Notes under the pieces: model-generated
Told to the model about the DNA's origin: nothing
What the model saw: only the letters and a program-made list of their open reading frames with translations
Databases searched by the model: none
Shown here: piece by piece, positions 6,415 through 8,302 of the stretch
How positions within the stretch are numbered: position 1 is the stretch's first letter
Layout of the letters: every line of letters starts with the position of its first letter
Made by a program: the position numbers and the translations under genes
Assembly (NCBI GenBank): GCA_021804195.1
Contig: JAJZKJ010000080.1
Span: forward strand, 1 to 8,302
From: Acidobacteriota bacterium
GTDB taxonomy: Bacteria > Planctomycetota > Phycisphaerae > WQYP01 > JAJZKJ01
Reading direction: 5' to 3'
DNA length: 8,302 bases

Positions 6415-6538
6415 CATGCCAGTGGCATGATGTCATTTGCTTTTTTCCCACACCAAGGCAGACGAAGCAATCTTTTCGTTAAATCTGATAGCCTTCGCAG
6501 CACTACCGCCGGCAAGCCAGCGGCTATATGGCGGCACA
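6415..6538 (+). repeat. 124-bp hairpin-T6 repeat, copy C (right of primase gene)
   Basis: This is the direct-orientation partner of 3434-3557. The stem is CATGCC-AGT-GGCATG (6415-6429), different in sequence from copies A and B but still perfectly paired, again followed at the same distance by TTTTTT (6441-6446). The body after the hairpin (6429-6538) matches copy B in 98 of 110 positions without gaps. The third stem has lost one pair (CCGCCGGC-AA-GCCAGCGG). The spacing between corresponding bases of B and C is 2981 bp, which covers exactly one primase-helicase gene and the candidate origin. Confidence 0.85.
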
Positions 6539-6616
6539 GCCGCTCGTCCCCGGCGTGCTCTTGCGGGAAATTTGCGGAACAGAGCTGAACAGGATAGGGT
6601 GTTAATCGCGGGGCTG

Positions 6617-6656
6617 ATTCGGAATGAGTCCCAATTCGGAATGAGTCTCAGTTCGG
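6617..6656 (+). repeat. 17-bp tandem repeat upstream of pseudopilin gene
   Basis: ATTCGGAATGAGTC occurs at 6617-6630 and again at 6634-6647. A truncated third unit (GTTCGG, 6651-6656) keeps the 17-bp period. It ends 32 bp before the chosen start codon. It could be a regulator-binding array or a replication-slippage product; nothing in the sequence decides. Confidence 0.6.
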
Positions 6657-6688
6657 CCCGTCGGCATATCCAGTCCGGGGGTTATGTT

Positions 6689-7777
6689 ATGCGGCAGAGC
6701 CATGCTTTATCCACATTGTCCTCGACACCCACTGTTTTCAAAATGACTTACCTCCGCGCATTTACGCGGCTCGACGTTATCGTCCTGATCGTGTGCGCCA
6801 TCCTGATCGGATGCATAACCGTGGCGCAGGCGAATCAGATGAGACGGGTGAACAAAAGAGCAATTTGCACTGCCAACATCCGCGGGATCGTTCAAGCCAT
6901 GTTAAAGTATGCCAATAGCAATAATGGCTGCCTCCCAACGGTGGCACCCCCATTCCACGGGCGATATGAAAATTCGCCGGGTAATCCATTGCGCGGCGTT
7001 AACTCGGCCGCGAAGGTCATCAAGGCGATGTATCACCATGTCCCGGCACCGCTGATCCGGCGGCAGAAGAAAGCTCATCCGCTGATAGTTCCAGGAATCC
7101 GGTCGAAAATGACCCTTCATCAGGGGTCACCACTGGCGTGCATGTGGATTTTGGTCTTGCAGGATTATGCGATTCCGAAAAGCTTTATCTGCCCGGCGGA
7201 CCCGTTTGGAACGCGACCCAGTGCCCAATTCGTACTCTCGAAGGGAATTCGTTATCCTTCAAATTTCGGCCTTCTGTTTGAAGGCAACCGTAAAGCTCCC
7301 AAGCTCGGCCACCCCGGCCAAGGGGAAAGCTACTCCATTGCCTTCCCGTGGCAGGGAAACAAGACGGCTGTCTGGTGGACATTCAACATCAACTCCGAGG
7401 TGCCGGTGGTGAGCGATATGGCCCCGGCAAAGGATATCCATGAACATGGCAAGAATCGCAAGGCATACCGCAATCCGGCGGCGCCGCTCCATCACCCCAA
7501 ATTCAAGTGGGAATTCAATTCAGGCAATCATGGCGGCCGGGGACAGGATGTGGGCTTCGGCGACGATCACGTCACGTGGAACACCAATCCCTATGTAGGC
7601 GAGGATCAAGATAATATTTTTACCTGGGGTTCACCGCATCGGAATCACCCGAGCCTGGGCGGCGGACGGGTCTTGGGCACCGGCCGCAGGGTAAAATGCC
7701 CGACCAACCTGCCCAATACCTCGCCGTACGATACGGTCATGGTTCCTGTACGGAATGTCGCAACCGGGGCATGGTAG
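6689..7777 (+). CDS. Pseudopilin-like protein, DUF1559 / H-X9-DG relative
   Basis: This 362-residue protein has a prepilin-type N-terminus: a short polar leader, then RAFTRLDVIVLIVCAILIGCITVAQ (residues 23-47), one hydrophobic helix after an Ala-Phe cleavage-like site with Asp in place of the usual Glu at +5. Next is the helical RRVNKRAICTANIRGIVQAMLKYANSNNGCLP, typical of planctomycete pseudopilins. The C-terminal part has NHGGRGQDVGFGDDHVTW (280-297), matching the H-X9-DG signature with one extra residue and DD instead of DG. The family is exported and processed by prepilin peptidase; individual roles are mostly unknown. ATG at 6689 is chosen for a G-rich site 7 nt upstream. ATG at 6743 would give a shorter, more typical leader but has no ribosome-binding site. 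The gene converges with the GH16 glycanase 49 bp away. Function beyond a surface or secretion-linked structural protein cannot be given. Confidence 0.82.
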   Translation: MRQSHALSTLSSTPTVFKMTYLRAFTRLDVIVLIVCAILIGCITVAQANQMRRVNKRAICTANIRGIVQAMLKYANSNNGCLPTVAPPFHGRYENSPGNPLRGVNSAAKVIKAMYHHVPAPLIRRQKKAHPLIVPGIRSKMTLHQGSPLACMWILVLQDYAIPKSFICPADPFGTRPSAQFVLSKGIRYPSNFGLLFEGNRKAPKLGHPGQGESYSIAFPWQGNKTAVWWTFNINSEVPVVSDMAPAKDIHEHGKNRKAYRNPAAPLHHPKFKWEFNSGNHGGRGQDVGFGDDHVTWNTNPYVGEDQDNIFTWGSPHRNHPSLGGGRVLGTGRRVKCPTNLPNTSPYDTVMVPVRNVATGAW

Positions 7778-7790
7778 TCGGCGACCGGGC

Positions 7791-7812
7791 GTGGCAGCCA
7801 CAAGTGTGCCAC
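7791..7812. terminator. Weak hairpin between convergent genes
   Basis: GTGGCA (7791-7796) and TGCCAC (7807-7812) pair around a 10-nt loop in the gap between the pseudopilin and GH16 stop codons. No T-run follows on either strand, so it is not a canonical intrinsic terminator. Its position 14 bp after the pseudopilin stop is the only argument for a role in termination or mRNA stability. Confidence 0.25.
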
Positions 7813-7819
7813 CGTGAGG

Positions 7820-7846
7820 GCGTCTATCAGCGGCGCTGATAGACGC
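7820..7846. terminator. Perfect 12-bp stem hairpin over the GH16 stop codon
   Basis: GCGTCTATCAGC (7820-7831) and GCTGATAGACGC (7835-7846) are perfect inverse complements with a 3-nt loop. The stem contains the GH16 stop codon and its last codons (V-Y-Q-R-R). It lies between convergent genes, where a strand-symmetric structure could stop transcription from both sides, or protect the mRNA end. There is no T-run, so intrinsic termination is uncertain. Confidence 0.4.
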
Positions 7847-8302
7847 GGACGTAATCCACCTCAAAATATCCGGGAAAATGCGTGTGTGCCGGATTGCCGG
7901 CAGCTCCACCGACCGCAAGATTGAGAATCATATACATCGGGTGATGGAACGGATTGTAATTGCCATCGCGGAGATCGAGCGTTTGGCTGAGATTTACGTG
8001 GTTGTAAAGGTGGCCGTCAAGATAGAGACGAATAAACGTCGGCTCCCAATGCATCACCCATAAGTGAAATTGTTTTGCCCAATGCGGATCGTGAAGTGTT
8101 GAAAGATGGGTAAATTTGGCTTTCCATTTCGCCCGCCATTTCGCGGGTCCCTGCCAGCCGACATTGGCGTTGATATGCCCTTGATAATATTCCATGATGT
8201 CGACTTCGCCACACGCCGGCCATGGCTTGGATGTTCCCAGCATCCACCATGCGGGCCAGAGACCCTGCCGGATATCGATACGCCCGCGCATGGCGAATAT
8301 GC
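7827..8302 (-). CDS. Glycoside hydrolase family 16 (partial, 5' end outside window)
   Basis: The C-terminal 158 or so codons of a GH16 endo-glycanase are present; the frame stays open to the window edge (I-F-A before MRGRID), so the start lies beyond 8302. The catalytic motif is GEVDIMEYY: nucleophile Glu at 8205-8207, assisting Asp, and acid/base Glu at 8190-8192, the E-x-D-x-x-E form seen in laminarinase- and agarase-like members. Upstream is the family strand RGRIDIRQGLWPAWWMLG. Downstream are FHLWVMHWEPTFIRLYLDGHLYN, MILNLAVGG and the terminal EVDYVRVYQ strand, so the 3' end is complete. GH16 enzymes cleave internal beta-1,3 or beta-1,4 linkages of glucans, agars or related polysaccharides and are usually secreted; the signal peptide would be outside the window. 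Substrate cannot be fixed from this part. No carbohydrate-binding module follows. Confidence 0.93.
   Translation of the reverse strand, partial: IFAMRGRIDIRQGLWPAWWMLGTSKPWPACGEVDIMEYYQGHINANVGWQGPAKWRAKWKAKFTHLSTLHDPHWAKQFHLWVMHWEPTFIRLYLDGHLYNHVNLSQTLDLRDGNYNPFHHPMYMILNLAVGGAAGNPAHTHFPGYFEVDYVRVYQRR

Larger units (their letters stand above)
6215..6688. other. 474-bp intergenic region with putative origin and repeats
   Basis: No gene is supported here. The region starts with the mirrored GTGACA cluster around an AT-rich tract (6219-6322), continues through a short structured GC-rich stretch (TGCCA-TTT-TGGCA at 6374-6386), then repeat copy C (6415-6538), and ends with a 17-bp tandem repeat (6617-6656) before the pseudopilin gene. 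A weak promoter-like pair for that gene, TTGCGG (6572-6577) with TAGGGT (6595-6600) at 17-nt spacing, is not convincing. Confidence 0.65.

Noticed and set aside
3434..6538. Composite transposon or insertion sequence
   Set aside because: The flanking repeats carry no transposase, are not terminal inverted repeats, and the only enclosed gene is a primase-helicase.
6316..6588. 90-codon open frame between the primase and pseudopilin genes
   Set aside because: It runs through the iteron cluster and repeat copy C, has no ribosome-binding site and no recognisable domain.

Overview
The window is GC-rich bacterial DNA, best read as an accessory region of a Planctomycetota-like (possibly Phycisphaerae-like) chromosome. 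The main clue is the pseudopilin gene at 6689-7777. It has a leader of the type seen in planctomycete and PVC-group proteins (Phe-Thr-Arg-Leu-Asp at the start of the membrane helix) and a C-terminal His/Asp motif like that of the DUF1559 / H-X9-DG family. It lies beside a GH16 glycanase. The taxonomic call is inference; no rRNA or marker gene is present.

Left part (1-3250): a promoter with a dyad symmetry just downstream drives a two-gene module, a 257-residue protein with a possible OB-like beta region followed by an overlapping PIN-domain nuclease. This looks like a toxin-antitoxin pair with an unusually large partner. Converging on it, and overlapping its last 20 bases, is a full-length type I restriction-modification methyltransferase gene (hsdM) on the minus strand. 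No hsdS or hsdR is present in the window.

Middle (3143-6688): an intergenic mosaic of repeats leads into a large gene for a fused Prim-Pol primase / SF3 (D5/P4-type) helicase. Near-identical 124-bp repeat units in direct orientation lie on both sides of this gene (3434-3557 and 6415-6538). Each has a short hairpin, a fixed 10-nt gap and a T6 run, and a third partial copy sits at 3301-3332. Immediately after the primase-helicase stop codon, three GTGACA motifs and three inverted copies flank an AT-rich tract. This is a good candidate for the replication origin recognised by that protein. The gene, its putative origin and the flanking repeats together look like a minimal replicon-like or excisable cassette. 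No integrase or transposase is visible, so mobility is unproven.

Right part (6689-8302): the pseudopilin-like secreted or surface protein converges with a 5'-truncated GH16 glycoside hydrolase gene. A perfect 12-bp stem hairpin overlaps the GH16 stop codon. This part looks like ordinary polysaccharide-utilisation cargo next to the accessory island.
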